This document shows, piece by piece, positions 45,132 to 54,176 of a DNA stretch of 64,000 nt. Position 1 is the first letter of the stretch, and each line of letters opens with the position of its first letter. Location: NCBI GenBank assembly GCA_039191605.1, contig JBCCXL010000003.1, positions 124,001 to 188,000 on the forward strand, given 5' to 3'. Position numbers and translations under genes: made by a program. The notes under the pieces were generated by a model. That model was given only the letters and a program-made list of their open reading frames with translations. It searched no databases and was not told where the DNA came from. The DNA comes from JBCCXL01 sp039191605. Its GTDB lineage: Bacteria > Acidobacteriota > Thermoanaerobaculia > Multivoradales > JAHZIX01.

Positions 45132-46124
45132 ATGTCGATAGAGCCTTCCCACGAACCGGTCCTGCCGCGAGAGACCCTCACCGCCCTCGGCGGTGCTTTG
45201 GAGGTCGGCGGCGGCTATGTCGTGGACTGCACTCTGGGTCTTGGGGGGCACGCGGAACGCATTCTGGAGGCTTTTCCCAAGGCCCGACTCTTGGGGATCG
45301 ACCAGGACCTGGAAGCTCTGGAGCTCAGCCGGCAGCGGCTGGCTCGCTTCGGCTCTCGGGTTCGTCTCCAGGCGGGCAACTTCCGTGATCTCCGCGCTCT
45401 CACCGCCTTTCTAGACGAGCCCGTCCGCGGTGTTCTAGCGGATCTCGGCGTGTCTTCCATGCAGCTGGACCGCGGGGAGCGAGGCTTCAGCTTTCGCTTC
45501 GACGGTCCTCTCGACATGCGTATGGGCAGCACGGGACCCACCGCTGCAGACGTCCTCTCGACCTATTCGGAGGCTGATTTGGAACGCATCTTCAAGCACT
45601 ACGGCCAGGAAAGACAGGGGCGACGCATCGCCCGCGCACTGGTGGAGCGCCGAGAGACCGCCCCGCTACAAACGACGCGGCAGCTGCGGGAGGCGATCCT
45701 CGCGGCGAAGGGCCTGCGATCCGACGGTGCCACCCCCGGAGGGTGGCGCCATCGCGAAGGGCGGGTGGACCCCGCGACGCGCGTCTTCCAGGCGCTGCGA
45801 ATCGAGGTCAACGGCGAGCTCGACGCGCTGGAGAGCTTCCTCGACCAAGCCATCGAATCCCTTGAGGAAGATGGGCGTTTGGTGGTGATCAGCTACCACA
45901 GCCTCGAGGATCGCATCGTCAAGCACACCCTGCGGGACCGGTCGAAGGGCGAGGTGGATCAGATCACCGGGCGTAGCCTGCCGGAGCGGCGCCTGATCGA
46001 GGTGCTCACCAAAAAGCCCCTGCGGCCGACTCCGGAAGAGGTGGCCTCGAATCCCCGGGCGCGCTCGGCACGTCTGCGCGCGGCTCGCAAGCTGCGTCAG
46101 CAGGAACGGAGCTCTCGCCCTTGA
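45132..46124 (+). CDS. rsmH: 16S rRNA (cytosine-1402-N4) methyltransferase RsmH
   Basis: 330 aa from ATG 45132 (MSIEPSHEPVLPRETL). SAM site VDCTLGLGGHAERIL (about residues 34-48), then GVLADLGVSSMQLDRGERGFSF and the C-terminal SYHSLEDRIVKHTLRDRSKG, all diagnostic of MraW/RsmH. It methylates C1402 of 16S rRNA in the decoding centre. The ftsL start overlaps its stop (TTGA). The open frame extending upstream into mraZ is a read-through of another phase. Confidence 0.97.
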   Translation: MSIEPSHEPVLPRETLTALGGALEVGGGYVVDCTLGLGGHAERILEAFPKARLLGIDQDLEALELSRQRLARFGSRVRLQAGNFRDLRALTAFLDEPVRGVLADLGVSSMQLDRGERGFSFRFDGPLDMRMGSTGPTAADVLSTYSEADLERIFKHYGQERQGRRIARALVERRETAPLQTTRQLREAILAAKGLRSDGATPGGWRHREGRVDPATRVFQALRIEVNGELDALESFLDQAIESLEEDGRLVVISYHSLEDRIVKHTLRDRSKGEVDQITGRSLPERRLIEVLTKKPLRPTPEEVASNPRARSARLRAARKLRQQERSSRP

Positions 46125-46573
46125 GAAGCCGCTACGCCGTCGTGCGCAAGGTGAGTAACGATCACCTGGTGCGGGTGCGAGATCGCAGCCGTCGGCGGGA
46201 GCTATTGCAGATTCTGTGTGCCGTTGCGCCTTTGGGGCTTGGCCTGATGGCCTATATCTGGACCCATGTTGCGGTGTTGACGGAAGGTTACGCGATCAAC
46301 GCCCTGGAGCGAGAGGTCCACGCCCTGGTGCAGCAGCAGCGGGCGTTGGAGCTACAGATCGCCGCCGCGGCGGCGCCGCCGGCGGTGGAGTCCCGAGCCC
46401 GGGAGCACCTGGCGATGGAGGCCCCGCGACCGCGACAGCTGATCTTCTTGGAGCACGAGACCCTGGCGGAACGCTGGCCGGTGGGCGAAGGGGTGGCGGC
46501 CCGTCCGCGCCTGCAGAGCCAGCAGGCCAGCCAGCAGAGGGCCGCTGGGCTCCCGCGGGAGGGGGGGCGATGA
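46121..46573 (+). CDS. ftsL: FtsL-like division protein
   Basis: 150 aa, TTG start overlapping the rsmH stop. A basic N terminus (RRRELLQ) precedes a single membrane helix (about residues 28-50, ILCAVAPLGLGLMAYIWTHVAVL), then a heptad region (ALEREVHALVQQQRALELQIA) and a conserved-type segment REHLAMEAPRPRQLIFLE. The last 40 residues are Gln/Arg-rich and atypical. FtsL sequences are poorly conserved, so the call rests on topology and its place between rsmH and ftsI. Confidence 0.85.
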   Translation: MRSRYAVVRKVSNDHLVRVRDRSRRRELLQILCAVAPLGLGLMAYIWTHVAVLTEGYAINALEREVHALVQQQRALELQIAAAAAPPAVESRAREHLAMEAPRPRQLIFLEHETLAERWPVGEGVAARPRLQSQQASQQRAAGLPREGGR

Positions 46574-48360
46574 AGGGCTCTCGCCTCGCCGTGGTGGTGA
46601 CGCTGGCTCTGGTTTGGAGCTGCCTGGTGGTATACCGGCTCTACGGTATCCAGGTGCAGAGTCACGAGGTCTTCGCCAGCCACGCGGAGAATCAGCAGCA
46701 GCGGGTGGTGACCATCGAGCCGCCCCGCGGCACCATCTTCGATCGTCACGGCCGCCCTCTGGCGGTCTCCGTCGAGGTGGACTCGGCCTTTCTCTCTCCC
46801 CACAAGCTGTGGCAAGACAGCGACGGGGACGAGGAAGCGATGGAGCAGGTGCTGGGCGAGCTGGAGCGCATCGTCGGCTCTCAGCCGGGGTTTCAAGGAG
46901 AACGTCTACGGCGAGATCTAGAGAAGCAGACGGGCTTCTCGTGGATCGCCCGTAAGCTCGATCCGGAGATCTCCCAGGAGCTGAGGGCCGCCAAGCTACC
47001 CGGGGTGAGCTTCGTCAAGGAGTACAAACGCTTCTACCCCATGGGCTCTCTCGCCGCTCCGGTGCTGGGGATCGTCGGGATGGACGATTCCGGGCTCGAG
47101 GGGCTGGAGCGGGAATACGACGAGCGCATCGCCGGCAAGAACGGCCGGCGCACGGTGTTGCGGGATGCTCGCCGCAGCACTGCGGCTCCGCCGACTCTGC
47201 CGGTGGAGGAAGAGGAGCGTCCCGGGGACGATCTACACCTCACCCTAGACGCCACCCTGCAGCACATGGCGGAAGCCGAGCTGGCCCAGGCGGTGGCGGA
47301 GCATCAGGCGGAGCAGGGAGCGGTGGTGTTGATGGAGCCGGATACCGGTGCCCTGCTAGCCCTCGCCACCTACCCTAGCTTTGATCCCAATCGTTTCGCC
47401 GAGTACACAGCGGAGCAGCGTCGCAACGTGCCGGTGGCGGACAGCTACGAGCCCGGCTCGACCTTCAAGATCGTTACCGCCGCGGCGGCTCTGGACGCCG
47501 GAGTGGTGAGCCCCTCGGAGATCTTCGACTGCGAGATGGGCGGGATCACCTTGCGGCGCACCTTCATCGGAGATCACAAGCCCTTCGGTCTCCTGACCTT
47601 CCGCGAGGTGCTCACCAAGTCCAGCAACGTCGGGGTGATCAAGACCACCCTGCGACTGGAGCGTGAGTTTTTCCACGATTCGGTGGCGGCTTTTGGCTTC
47701 GGTCGCCCTACCGGGGTAGATCTGCCGGGGGAGCATTCCGGGATCTACCATCCGCTGGACTCTTGGGAAGCCCTGGCGCCTTCCTATATTTCCTTCGGTC
47801 AGGGTATTGCCGTAACGCCTCTTCAGTTGACCACCGCGGCGGCGGCGGTGGCCAATGGCGGCACCTTGGTGACGCCCCACGTGGTGGACAGTCTCGAGCG
47901 CAACGGAGAGCGAATCTCGCTGCGTCCTGATCCGGCACCACAGCAGCCGGTGACCCCGGCTACGGCGGCGCTGTTGACCCGGCTGCTAGAGGGCGTCATC
48001 GAGCCCGGCGGTACCGGCACCAAGGCCGCCATCACGGGATATCGGGTGGCCGGCAAGACCGGCACTGCGGAGGCCCCCTCGGCAACCGGTGGGTATTCGG
48101 ATTCCCGCTTCGTGCCGAGCTTCGTCGGCTGGGTGCCTTCCCGCCGGCCGGCGCTGGTGGGGCTGGTGGTGATCATCTCGCCGCAGGCGGGCTCCATCGG
48201 TGGTGGCTCCGTCGCGGCGCCGGTGTTCTCGCGCATCGCGGAACGTTCCTTGCTCTACCTCGGAGTGGCCCCGGAGGTGGCGGTGACGGGTTCTTCCTCC
48301 CGCCTCGCTCGAGGCCCGGATCTCTCGCCGCCCACCCTCGCCAGCGGAGGGTCGCCATGA
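46570..48360 (+). CDS. ftsI: Septal peptidoglycan transpeptidase FtsI (PBP3-type)
   Basis: 596 aa from ATG 46570 (overlap ATGA with ftsL). A membrane anchor (about 5-25) is followed by the PBP dimer domain starting with RGTIFDRHGRPLAVS and by the transpeptidase: Ser297 in GSTFK, SSN (351-353) and KTGTAEA (496-502). It crosslinks septal peptidoglycan with FtsW. No PASTA domain is seen. It is followed by a 48-aa frame coupled to both neighbours. Confidence 0.95.
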   Translation: MKGSRLAVVVTLALVWSCLVVYRLYGIQVQSHEVFASHAENQQQRVVTIEPPRGTIFDRHGRPLAVSVEVDSAFLSPHKLWQDSDGDEEAMEQVLGELERIVGSQPGFQGERLRRDLEKQTGFSWIARKLDPEISQELRAAKLPGVSFVKEYKRFYPMGSLAAPVLGIVGMDDSGLEGLEREYDERIAGKNGRRTVLRDARRSTAAPPTLPVEEEERPGDDLHLTLDATLQHMAEAELAQAVAEHQAEQGAVVLMEPDTGALLALATYPSFDPNRFAEYTAEQRRNVPVADSYEPGSTFKIVTAAAALDAGVVSPSEIFDCEMGGITLRRTFIGDHKPFGLLTFREVLTKSSNVGVIKTTLRLEREFFHDSVAAFGFGRPTGVDLPGEHSGIYHPLDSWEALAPSYISFGQGIAVTPLQLTTAAAAVANGGTLVTPHVVDSLERNGERISLRPDPAPQQPVTPATAALLTRLLEGVIEPGGTGTKAAITGYRVAGKTGTAEAPSATGGYSDSRFVPSFVGWVPSRRPALVGLVVIISPQAGSIGGGSVAAPVFSRIAERSLLYLGVAPEVAVTGSSSRLARGPDLSPPTLASGGSP

Positions 48361-48503
48361 CCTTGCCGCATTCCCAGCTCTTCCCCCTTCAGCTCGCCCC
48401 TCTTCAGCTCGCGTCGTCGCCGCGGGCGCTTCTTGCTTTTCGGGAACCCGATTTTGGCGCCAGAAAGCGCCCGCCGGCTTCCGCAGGAAGGAGCTCCCAA
48501 TGA
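48357..48503 (+). CDS. 48-aa ORF coupled between ftsI and murE
   Basis: The ATG at 48357 overlaps the ftsI stop (ATGA), and its own TGA at 48501-48503 overlaps the murE start (ATGA), so it fills the gap exactly. The product starts MTLPHSQLFPLQLAPLQLAS, containing a repeated PLQLA unit, and ends in a basic, Pro-rich segment. No helix or family is recognised. It may be a real small protein or a frame kept open to carry ribosomes on to murE. Confidence 0.35.
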   Translation: MTLPHSQLFPLQLAPLQLASSPRALLAFREPDFGARKRPPASAGRSSQ

Positions 48504-50017
48504 GCGCCGGCACCGCCATGCCCCTCCACCGTCTGGTGGAGGATTTGAATCTAGCGTCACCGTCGCCGGAGCACCGCGACGTCGAGGTGCTCGGCGTGGC
48601 CTGTGATTCCCGTCTCGTGGAACGGGGGGATCTCTTCGTGGCGGTCTCGGGAGATCGTTTCGATGGTCGCCACTTCGCCGCCGCGGCGGTGCAGGCGGGG
48701 GCGGTGGCGGTAGTGGGCGATGGTGACGCGCCGGACTCGTGGCCGCGGGAAATCCCCTGGCTATCCGCCTCCGACCCCCGGTCTCTCCTCGGCCCTCTCG
48801 CTTGCCGGGCCGAGGGGCATCCTGACTCGGAGCTGGTGACGGCGGGGGTCACCGGGACCAACGGCAAGTCCACCGTGACCGCGCTGACGGCGGCGATCTT
48901 CGACGCTGCAGGGCTGCCGGCGGGCTGTGTCGGGACTCTGGAAAACCGCTTCCGGGATCTGAGCTTTCCTCGCCGCCGCACCACGCCGGAGGCTCCGGAG
49001 CTCTTCCGCATGCTGCGACGCATGGCGGATGCCGGCGCCGCCGCCGCGGCGCTGGAGATCTCTTCCCATGCCCTCGAGTTAGGGCGAGTCGCGGGGTTGA
49101 CCCTGAACGCGGCGGCCTTCACCAATCTGACCCGGGATCATTTCGACTTCCATCGCGACTTCGAGAGCTATTTCGGCGCCAAGGCTCGAATCTTCGGTCA
49201 CCTCGAGAGCGGCGGTCGGGCGGTGGTGCCGGCGGCGGAGCCCTGGGGGCCTCGCCTGCTGCAGCGCCTGCCGGAGTCGGTGGCTCAGCGAGCTGTGACC
49301 TGGGGTGAAGGCGGCGCGGTGCGGGTAGAGCGCCGCAGCCTTCACGCTGGCGGTATCGAAGCGCAGCTGGCGACCCCAGCTGGCTCGGTGGAGCTGGTCT
49401 CGCCTTTGGTCGGGGCTTTTCATCTCGAGAACCTCACGGTGGCGACGGCCATCGCGGTGGCCCTGGAGCTGCCGCTGGCGGCAATTCGCCAGGGCATCGG
49501 GACGGTGGGTCCGCTGCCCGGACGCCTCCAGCCGGTGCGCTGCGAGGAGGATGTACCGGTGCGGGTCTTCGTCGACTTCGCCCATACCGACGCGGCTCTG
49601 CGGGCCGCTTTGGAGGCCCTTCGGGAGCTGGTAGACGGCGACATTGTGCTGGTCTTTGGCTGCGGTGGAGATCGCGACCCCGGCAAGCGGCCGCTCATGG
49701 GGCAGGTCGCCGGCGAGCTCGCCACGCTGCCGATCCTGACCTCCGACAACCCTCGCAGTGAGGATCCCCAGGCGATCATCCGCGAGGTCGAGGTCGGCCT
49801 CAAGGCTTCCGCCAATCCTCACTACCGCGTGGTGCCGGATCGCCGCGAGGCGATTCAGCGAGCGGTGCGGGTGGCTCCCGAGGGTTCCGTCATCCTGCTC
49901 GCCGGCAAGGGAGCAGAAACCACCCAAACCATCGGAGATCAGGTGCTGCCTTTCTCCGACGCGGACGAGGCTCGGAAAGCCCTGGAGGAACGCTTTGGTC
50001 GCGCTCGCTGTGGCTGA
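48500..50017 (+). CDS. murE: UDP-MurNAc-tripeptide synthetase MurE (meso-DAP type)
   Basis: 505 aa from ATG 48500 with AAGGAG 6 nt upstream. ATP loop GVTGTNGKSTVTAL near residue 118. The substrate-selecting motif DNPR (416-419) indicates meso-diaminopimelate rather than lysine, and hence a diderm-type wall. It adds the third residue of the stem peptide in the cytosol. The last 23 nt overlap murF. Confidence 0.96.
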   Translation: MSAGTAMPLHRLVEDLNLASPSPEHRDVEVLGVACDSRLVERGDLFVAVSGDRFDGRHFAAAAVQAGAVAVVGDGDAPDSWPREIPWLSASDPRSLLGPLACRAEGHPDSELVTAGVTGTNGKSTVTALTAAIFDAAGLPAGCVGTLENRFRDLSFPRRRTTPEAPELFRMLRRMADAGAAAAALEISSHALELGRVAGLTLNAAAFTNLTRDHFDFHRDFESYFGAKARIFGHLESGGRAVVPAAEPWGPRLLQRLPESVAQRAVTWGEGGAVRVERRSLHAGGIEAQLATPAGSVELVSPLVGAFHLENLTVATAIAVALELPLAAIRQGIGTVGPLPGRLQPVRCEEDVPVRVFVDFAHTDAALRAALEALRELVDGDIVLVFGCGGDRDPGKRPLMGQVAGELATLPILTSDNPRSEDPQAIIREVEVGLKASANPHYRVVPDRREAIQRAVRVAPEGSVILLAGKGAETTQTIGDQVLPFSDADEARKALEERFGRARCG

Positions 50018-51575
50018 GGTCACGAACCTGCTGGGGGCTCGGCGGGTCGCCGGTGGTGCCGAAGGCGGCCTGCGGATGCAGGGAGCCGCCATCGACTCGC
50101 GTGCGCTGAACGGCGGGGAGGCCTTCTTCGCCTTTGCCGGCGAGCATACCGACGGCCATCGCTTCGTGCCCTCCGCCCTGAAGTCCGGAGCGGCGGTCGT
50201 GGTGGTGGAGAACCGCTGGCTTCGCCAGAATCCCGAGAGCGTGGATCTGTGGCAGCAGGTCGCCGCGGAGGCGGCGGTGCTGGCGGTGGACGATAGCCTC
50301 GCGGCTCTTCACGCCCTCACCGCCGGGGTGCGCCGCCGGGTTCCCCGTCACCTGGTCGGGATCACCGGATCCGCCGGCAAGACCACCACCAAGGAAGTCC
50401 TCGCCCATCTGCTGGGACAGCGCTTCCGCACCGAGAAGAGCCCGGGGAACCTCAACAATCTGCTGGGCTTTCCCCTCGCCCTCTTGGCTCTGCCGGAAGA
50501 CACCGAATGGATGGTGGCGGAGATGGGCATGTCGGAGCCTGGAGAGTTGGGGCGACTCTCTCGCCTCGCTCGGCCCGATGGCGTCGTGCTGCTCAACGTC
50601 GGCTCCGCCCATCTCGAGCGTTTCGGCACCGTGGCGGCGGTGGCGGAGGCGAAGGCGGAGATTCTCGAGGGCCTGCCCGTCGACGGCCTGCTGGTGAGCA
50701 ACGCCGACGATCCACAGCTGCGGCGGGTGACCCGCCGCCACCGTGACGGTGAGTTCCGGGGGCGCTTCGTGACCTTCGGTCGCCGCGCCTCTGATGGCTC
50801 TCTGCCGCGGCTGGAAGAGGGGGAGGAAGCGAGGCTATTAGCTGCCCCAGTCGCTGCTCCAGTCGCTGCTCCAATCGCTGCCTCCGTAGCTGCTCTGGCC
50901 GCGGGCGGTGCATCGCCGCGGACGCCTGACGTGGGGACCCGCTTCGAGCTTCAGCTCGTTCGTCGCGGGGAGCAGGGCGAGAGCGTCGTGGCGGAATCCG
51001 CGCCGGTAGATCTCCCGCTCCACGGCTCCTACAACGTCGATAACTTCCTCGCCGCCAGCGCCTGCGCTTGGGCCTTGGGAGTGGATCTAGAGACCCTCTC
51101 GGCGGCGGCGGTGGGGCTCGAGTCTCTCGCGGGTCGGGGCCGGGTGCTGCGCCTGCCGGGCTCGGTGGTGGTGGACGATGTCTACAACTCCAACCCCGAG
51201 GCGGTGCAGCGAGCGCTGAGCAGCGCTGCAGAGCTGGCGGAAACCCTGGGCTGCACCCGACGGTGGGTGGTTCTCGGCGACATGTTGGAGCTTGGCGAAG
51301 CGGCGCCGAGGCTACATCGGGAAAGCGGCGCGGCGGCGGCAGCGGCGGGCTTTCAGCGGCTGTTGGCGGTCGGCGAGCACGCTCATGATCTGGTGGCCGG
51401 CGCCGCTTCGGCAGGGCTCGAGTCGAGACCTTTCGCCTCTACCGTCGACGCGGCACCGGTGGCCGCCGCCACTCTACGGCCAGGAGATCTCGTCTTGGTG
51501 AAGGGTTCTCGGGGCGTTGCCCTGGACGCTTTGGTCAGCGCGCTGCGCCGAGCAGCGGGAGGGGGAGACGACTGA
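49995..51575 (+). CDS. murF: UDP-MurNAc-pentapeptide synthetase MurF
   Basis: 526 aa from TTG 49995, chosen because GGAGGAA (49983-49989) is well spaced and the N terminus (MVALAVAEVTNLLGA) fits the family; GTG 50010 is the alternative. ATP loop GITGSAGKTTTKEVL near residue 121, then EMGMSEPGELGRLSRLARP and a C-terminal domain with DDVYNSNPEA. It adds D-Ala-D-Ala. An Ala/Val/Pro insert from a 12-bp repeat lies in the middle domain (residues about 283-302), which is longer than usual here. The mraY start overlaps its stop by one base. Confidence 0.94.
   Translation: MVALAVAEVTNLLGARRVAGGAEGGLRMQGAAIDSRALNGGEAFFAFAGEHTDGHRFVPSALKSGAAVVVVENRWLRQNPESVDLWQQVAAEAAVLAVDDSLAALHALTAGVRRRVPRHLVGITGSAGKTTTKEVLAHLLGQRFRTEKSPGNLNNLLGFPLALLALPEDTEWMVAEMGMSEPGELGRLSRLARPDGVVLLNVGSAHLERFGTVAAVAEAKAEILEGLPVDGLLVSNADDPQLRRVTRRHRDGEFRGRFVTFGRRASDGSLPRLEEGEEARLLAAPVAAPVAAPIAASVAALAAGGASPRTPDVGTRFELQLVRRGEQGESVVAESAPVDLPLHGSYNVDNFLAASACAWALGVDLETLSAAAVGLESLAGRGRVLRLPGSVVVDDVYNSNPEAVQRALSSAAELAETLGCTRRWVVLGDMLELGEAAPRLHRESGAAAAAAGFQRLLAVGEHAHDLVAGAASAGLESRPFASTVDAAPVAAATLRPGDLVLVKGSRGVALDALVSALRRAAGGGDD
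50841..50900. repeat. Five 12-bp repeats inside murF
   Basis: Units of GCTGCTCCAGTC start at 50841, 50853, 50865, 50877 and 50889, the last two being diverged. They encode AAPV, AAPV, AAPI, AASV, AALA, a probable flexible loop in the middle domain. In-frame slippage is the likely origin. Confidence 0.8.
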
Positions 51576-52651
51576 TGCTCTATCACTGGCTCTATCCGTT
51601 GAGCGATCAATTCGCCATCTTCAACGTCTTTCGCTACATCACCTTCCGGGCGGCGATGGCGATTCTCACCGCGCTGCTTCTATCGCTGATCTTCGGGCCG
51701 CGATTCATCGCTACCCTGCGCCGCCTTTCGGTGGGCCAGTCGATTCGCGACGTCGGCCCCGAGTCGCATCAGAAGAAGCAGGGCACGCCGACCATGGGGG
51801 GGCTGCTGATTCTCTTCGCCTGGCTGCTGGCGACGCTGCTGTGGGCGAACCTGGCCAATCTCTACGTGTGGATGGCCATCGGCATCACCGTGCTCTTCGG
51901 CCTGGTGGGCTTTGCCGACGATTACATCAAGGTGCGTCAGCGGCGCAACCTCGGCTTAACGGCTCGCGCCAAATTCCTCTGCCAGGTGGGGGGGGCGGCG
52001 GCCTTCGGCTGGCTGCTGATCTCCCATCCGGGCTTCGATACGGTGCTCACCTTCCCCTTCTTCAAAGAGCTGGTGCTGGATCTCGGCTGGCTCTATCTGC
52101 CCTTCGTCGCCCTGGTGGTGGTGGGCTGCTCCAACGCGGTGAACCTCACCGACGGCCTCGACGGTCTCGCCATCGGCGCCACCCTCATCGCCGCCTTCAC
52201 CTACGCGATCCTCTGCTACGTGGCGGGCAACGCCGTGGTCGCCGGCTATCTCCAGGTGCCCTTCGTGGCGGAGGTCGGCGAGGTCACCATCTTCTGCGCC
52301 GCCCTCGGCGGCGCCAGCCTCGGCTTCCTGTGGTTCAACAGCCACCCCGCGGAGGTCTTCATGGGCGATGTGGGATCTCTGGCCCTGGGGGCGGCCATCG
52401 GATCGGTGGCGGTGATGGCCAAGCAGGAGCTGCTGCTGACCGTGGTCGGCGGGCTCTTCGTGCTCGAGGCGCTTTCGGTCATCGCCCAGGTGACCTCCTT
52501 CAAGCTCACCGGCAAGCGGGTGCTGCGAATGGCGCCCCTGCACCACCACTTCGAAATGCTCGGATGGCACGAGTCTAAGGTCATCGTGCGGCTGTGGATC
52601 GTCGCCCTGATCTTCGCCCTCATCGGCCTTGCGACCCTGAAGCTGCGATAA
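51575..52651 (+). CDS. mraY: Phospho-MurNAc-pentapeptide transferase MraY
   Basis: 358 aa, about ten helices. Signatures: HQKKQGTPTMGGLLIL near residue 65, GFADDYIKVRQRRNLGL, NAVNLTDGLDGLA and a C-terminal APLHHHFEMLGW loop. It makes lipid I from UDP-MurNAc-pentapeptide and undecaprenyl phosphate at the inner membrane. Overlaps murF by one base (TGATG); a 91-nt gap precedes murD. Confidence 0.98.
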   Translation: MLYHWLYPLSDQFAIFNVFRYITFRAAMAILTALLLSLIFGPRFIATLRRLSVGQSIRDVGPESHQKKQGTPTMGGLLILFAWLLATLLWANLANLYVWMAIGITVLFGLVGFADDYIKVRQRRNLGLTARAKFLCQVGGAAAFGWLLISHPGFDTVLTFPFFKELVLDLGWLYLPFVALVVVGCSNAVNLTDGLDGLAIGATLIAAFTYAILCYVAGNAVVAGYLQVPFVAEVGEVTIFCAALGGASLGFLWFNSHPAEVFMGDVGSLALGAAIGSVAVMAKQELLLTVVGGLFVLEALSVIAQVTSFKLTGKRVLRMAPLHHHFEMLGWHESKVIVRLWIVALIFALIGLATLKLR

Positions 52652-52742
52652 CCCGAAACCTCCACGAGATAGCCCAAAGCAAACACCAGCTCACCTGAGT
52701 CGATCACCAGACAGTTCCGACAGAACCAAGACGAATACCGCG

Positions 52743-54176
52743 ATGAACCTTGCCTCTACCCCTCAACCCGCCGCTCCAGTCCGGCCTCCCGCTCTGCCGG
52801 GGGTCGAGACGGTGCTGGTCTACGGCTTCGGCCTCTCCGGCCGCGCCGCCGCGGGCCTGCTGCTGCGCCAGGGCTTGCGGGTGGTGGCGGTGGATGCCCG
52901 AGTCGTCGAGGCGGGAGTGCTGGAGAGTGAGGGCCGCCTTCGTCTGGAGCGGGAGAGTGAGCTGCTGGAGCTGCCTCCGGAGGTCGGCGCCGTGGTCCTG
53001 AGCCCCGGCGTGCCCCAGGATCGCCCCTTGCTGCTCGCCGCGCGGGCGGCGGGGCTGCCGATTCTTGGCGAGGTAGAGCTGGCCTATCGTTTCCTGCAGG
53101 GCGAGCTGGTGGGTATCACCGGGACCAACGGCAAGTCCACTACTACCGCCCTCTGCGGAGCGATGCTAGAGGCTGGGGGGGTGGAGGCGGAGGTGTGCGG
53201 CAACATCGGTCAGCCGATGACCTCCAGCGTAGCGAAAGCGAGTGCTTCTTCCGCGGATCAGGTCTTCGTGGCGGAGCTTTCCAGCTTCCAGCTGGAGAGC
53301 CTGTCGACCCTGCGCTGCCGCGCCGCCGCCTTGCTCAACGTAGCGGCGGATCATCTCGATCGCTACGATTCCTTCGAGGATTACGCCGCCGCCAAGGGGC
53401 ATCTCTTCGACCGCCAGACGGCGCAGGACGTGGCGGTGGTCAATGCTCAGGATCCCCTGACCCTGCGCCTGGCGAGGGCCTCGAAGGCCCGCTGTCGGCA
53501 GTTCTCCTCCAACGGACCGGTGGAAGACGGCTGCGGCGTGGAGGACGGAACGGTGGTGGAGCGGGCTCCAGGAGAGGACCCGATCTCCCTCTTCGCGGTG
53601 GAGGATCTCCCCCTCGCCGGCGTTCACAACCTGGAGAACGCCATGGCCGCAGCGCTCTTGGCTCGCTGCTGGGGGGTAGAGCCTTCTGCCCTGCAGGCCG
53701 CGTTGAAGAGCTTCGAGGCGCTGCCTCACCGCATGCAGCGGGTCGCCGTGCGGGCTGGGGTGACCTATTGGGACGATTCCAAGGCTACCAACGTTGCCGC
53801 CGCGCTGCGTTCCCTGGAGGGGCTCGAGGACGGGCAGGGGCATCTGATTCTCGGTGGAGTCTCCAAGGGGGACGACCTCGCGCCGCTGGTGGAGATGGTG
53901 CGGCGCAAGGCCCGCAGCGTCTGGCTGATCGGTGAGGCGGCAGAGGAATTTGCCGCCGCCTTCGCTGGAGTGCCGGGAGTCGAGTCGGTGGGAGATCTGG
54001 AGTCGGCGGTGCCGGCGGCGGCGGCTGTGGCGCAGCCCGGGGACGCGGTGCTGCTGGCACCGGCCTGCGCCAGCTACGACCAATTTCCCAGTTTCGCCGC
54101 CCGCGGTGCTCGCTTCGCGGAGCTGGTACAGGAGCTGGCCGAGGGGCTGGGGACGGGGGGCGAGGTCGATGGCTAA
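52743..54176 (+). CDS. murD: UDP-MurNAc-L-Ala:D-Glu ligase MurD
   Basis: 477 aa. VLVYGFGLSGRAAAGLLL opens the UDP-binding domain; VVLSPGVPQDRPL, GITGTNGKSTTTALCG (near residue 124), GNIGQPM, the metal-site region LLNVAADHLDRYDSFEDYAAAK and YWDDSKATN are as in MurD. It adds D-Glu in the cytosol. Overlaps ftsW by 8 nt. Confidence 0.96.
   Translation: MNLASTPQPAAPVRPPALPGVETVLVYGFGLSGRAAAGLLLRQGLRVVAVDARVVEAGVLESEGRLRLERESELLELPPEVGAVVLSPGVPQDRPLLLAARAAGLPILGEVELAYRFLQGELVGITGTNGKSTTTALCGAMLEAGGVEAEVCGNIGQPMTSSVAKASASSADQVFVAELSSFQLESLSTLRCRAAALLNVAADHLDRYDSFEDYAAAKGHLFDRQTAQDVAVVNAQDPLTLRLARASKARCRQFSSNGPVEDGCGVEDGTVVERAPGEDPISLFAVEDLPLAGVHNLENAMAAALLARCWGVEPSALQAALKSFEALPHRMQRVAVRAGVTYWDDSKATNVAAALRSLEGLEDGQGHLILGGVSKGDDLAPLVEMVRRKARSVWLIGEAAEEFAAAFAGVPGVESVGDLESAVPAAAAVAQPGDAVLLAPACASYDQFPSFAARGARFAELVQELAEGLGTGGEVDG

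Noticed and set aside
46216..46569. 118-codon extension upstream of FtsI
   Set aside because: It shadows ftsL in another frame; ATG 46570 gives the normal anchor and the operon-type ATGA overlap.
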